A stretch of DNA of 64,000 bases from Syngnathus acus. Taxonomy: Eukaryota > Chordata > Actinopteri > Syngnathiformes > Syngnathidae. The number at the start of each line of letters is the position of its first letter. Position 1 is the stretch's first letter. The DNA lies in the NCBI RefSeq assembly GCF_901709675.1, contig NC_051102.1, positions 7,289,412 to 7,353,411 on the forward strand. The letters are read 5' to 3'. The position numbers were made by a program, and so were the translations under genes. The notes under the pieces are model-generated. The model searched no databases. It was not told the DNA's origin and was given only the letters and a program-made list of their open reading frames with translations. Below are positions 62,347-64,000 of this stretch, in pieces.

Positions 62347-64000
62347 GGCAAAGACGGGATGAGCGTCTTTCCCTCTTGCACCGACACTGCGCAAGCACAA
62401 AACAATCTTTATTGCATAATTTTGTGGTTTACATTGGTAAATAAGCATGCATTTTTGGGAGCGGGCGCTGAGCAGTTGCTTGCTATCAGAGGTGCCGTGC
62501 CACGATGGCTCCGTTTTTTAACTCTCGTTTGCTATGCGAATTTCAGCAATTTTGTCAACTACAAATGTCTCTGAGCGATGCCAGATCCATTCCACCGTGA
62601 CCTCTGACGGTCATCTCTTCATTTTTATTTTCTTTATGGGTATGAATTGAAAGAACTTAATTTATCATACGTTTCCATGTATCAGTGTAGCTTACCAACA
62701 TTACCTACATTTGGAAAACAGGTTAAAAATTAAGAATGTTTTGGGAGCTTTAAATTCGGATTCAACAAAACGGTCAAATAAAAGATTTGGGGTCCCGAAT
62801 AAGTCACCACCAAGTGCTGCATTTTCAGACTTTTTCTTGATTTAAAAGAAAATGATGCCCGTGTCACACACTTAAATGAATTGAACCTTGTCGTTGGTGT
62901 TAATTGTTGCTACGGCAAGCTAGTATCTTAACTTGCTTTGCTGTCATTTCAAGCTTGGACCTTAAGACGTCCAAATATTTCACGTTATCGCACATTGCGG
63001 ACATTTTACATGCGATTCCTTAGCATTAGCAACAAATTGAATTGAACAAAAAAATGAGCCGCTTTTCCACGGTTTCGCTGAATGAGCTAAAACAAAAGAG
63101 CTAAGGCTTTGCCCGCGCTACTCTTATTTGCTGCATTTCGCGTCAACTCGCCAACGTTAACCGACACGGGCGAGCTTTATCTCTTTGTCAAAGCGTTTTT
63201 TGCTCACGTTTGGTGTTGCTCCTGCGAGTAACGCTCAAATAACGGCTCCGTGAATATCAGTACGTCGTCCCGACAGGATGCCCTCGTCTTCTTCGGCTTT
63301 GTTTTGAGTTCACGCGCACCTTATGTGCATTGCTGCCCCCTACTGATCATCAAACATAACTGAGCCCGACTGTCGAATGGTCCGTGGAGAATAACTCAAT
63401 GAAAATGTATTGCACATGAACGTTTGACTGAAATTGGTTGAAAATAAACATTTGGCAACTCTTTGCATCATTCCTCGAGTGTTTTTACAGACTTGGCCAC
63501 CAGCGACGTTTTGATAGAGAATTAACCACTGGGCCAGATCAGGGGCTGCACCGACGGAACCGCAAGGATCACGCCAAGGCTCTTTCTTTGGAGGTCAAGG
63601 CCGGGTTGGAGATGGAAAGACTAATCAATGTGTTCATTCTCCTTTCTTGCCTTTGTTCTAACCTTTTCCCACCTTCCTGCTCCTACTGTTGTGGAGGTGC
63701 AGCAGATGTCACCGGAGCCTCCTCAAGACTTCCCCTGCTCGATCTCTCCCTTTCTCTCCTCCTCCTCTTCACTTGGTCTCCATAGCGACAAGAAACAGGA
63801 TAGCGCTGCTGGACACCTGAGTCCAGCAGCTGAATGTTTCATGGACTCACACGCGAGCAGGAGCAGGAGAAGCCACAAGAACCTGAAGCGGGCGAGCACA
63901 CAGGTAGCGAGCGAGTGTTCTTCTCTTGGGATGGCTTGCTTTATATTCTCATCTACCTTTCTGTTGCGTTCACTTCTCTACTCTTGCTATTTCTCTGTCT
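62347..64000. other. dhx9 5' flank, no other gene recognised
   Basis: 62347-63250 is AT-rich and probably holds the dhx9 5' UTR intron. 63100-63320 is GC-richer and may be the promoter. 63250-64000 shows no family-level match in any frame. At 63805-63830 GCTGCTGGAC faces GTCCAGCAGC across 6 nt, a perfect 10-bp inverted repeat. Confidence 0.35.

Noticed and set aside
63438-63785. 115-codon frame near the right edge as a gene start
   Set aside because: Low-complexity Leu/Ser tail, no recognisable domain, and no splice or Kozak support.

Overview
The window is vertebrate nuclear DNA, almost certainly from a compact ray-finned (teleost) genome. Every gene is split by short GT-AG introns, the proteins are full-length orthologues of vertebrate genes, and the spacers carry fish-style tRNA-derived SINEs, short inverted-repeat elements and hAT-like ends. 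I assembled ten genes exon by exon from splice sites and reading phase. For the nine complete ones the exon lengths sum to an intact frame, with products close to the usual vertebrate length in most cases.

Layout. 1-1847 (+): 3' part of a claudin-10/15-like gene. 2619-5593 (+): S-arrestin (sag). 5756-8305: nested transposon region with a tandem and inverted array. 9317-11844 (+): a protein C-like vitamin K-dependent protease (proc). 12188-12813 (-): dusp28. About 12868-18893: a 6 kb higher-order satellite built on TTAGGG-like motifs. 19988-23686 (-): vcpip1. 26284-38799 (-): laminin gamma-1 (lamc1), 28 exons. 40663-44158 (+): fastk. 44520-48229 (-): ubtf. 48.6-52.3 kb: spacer without a recognised gene, ending in a MITE and a SINE. 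52390-54628 (+): ttc19. 54746-62346 (-): dhx9, 27 exons. 62347-64000: upstream flank with no recognised gene.

The genes do not form one pathway; they are an ordinary vertebrate neighbourhood. They cover tight junctions (claudin), phototransduction shut-off (sag), coagulation control (proc), phosphatase and deubiquitinase signalling (dusp28, vcpip1), basement membrane (lamc1), mitochondria (ttc19, probably fastk), rDNA transcription (ubtf) and RNA unwinding (dhx9). dhx9 and lamc1 are also neighbours on human chromosome 1q25, so part of the order is ancient.

The points most worth a second look are: the satellite, with degenerate relatives in two nearby introns; a protein C-like zymogen with Trp instead of Arg at the canonical activation site; a ubtf locus with no room for HMG box 4; a 94-nt hairpin inside a dhx9 intron; and the ttc19/dhx9 convergent 3' ends, which almost overlap. 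I saw no convincing wholly new gene system.
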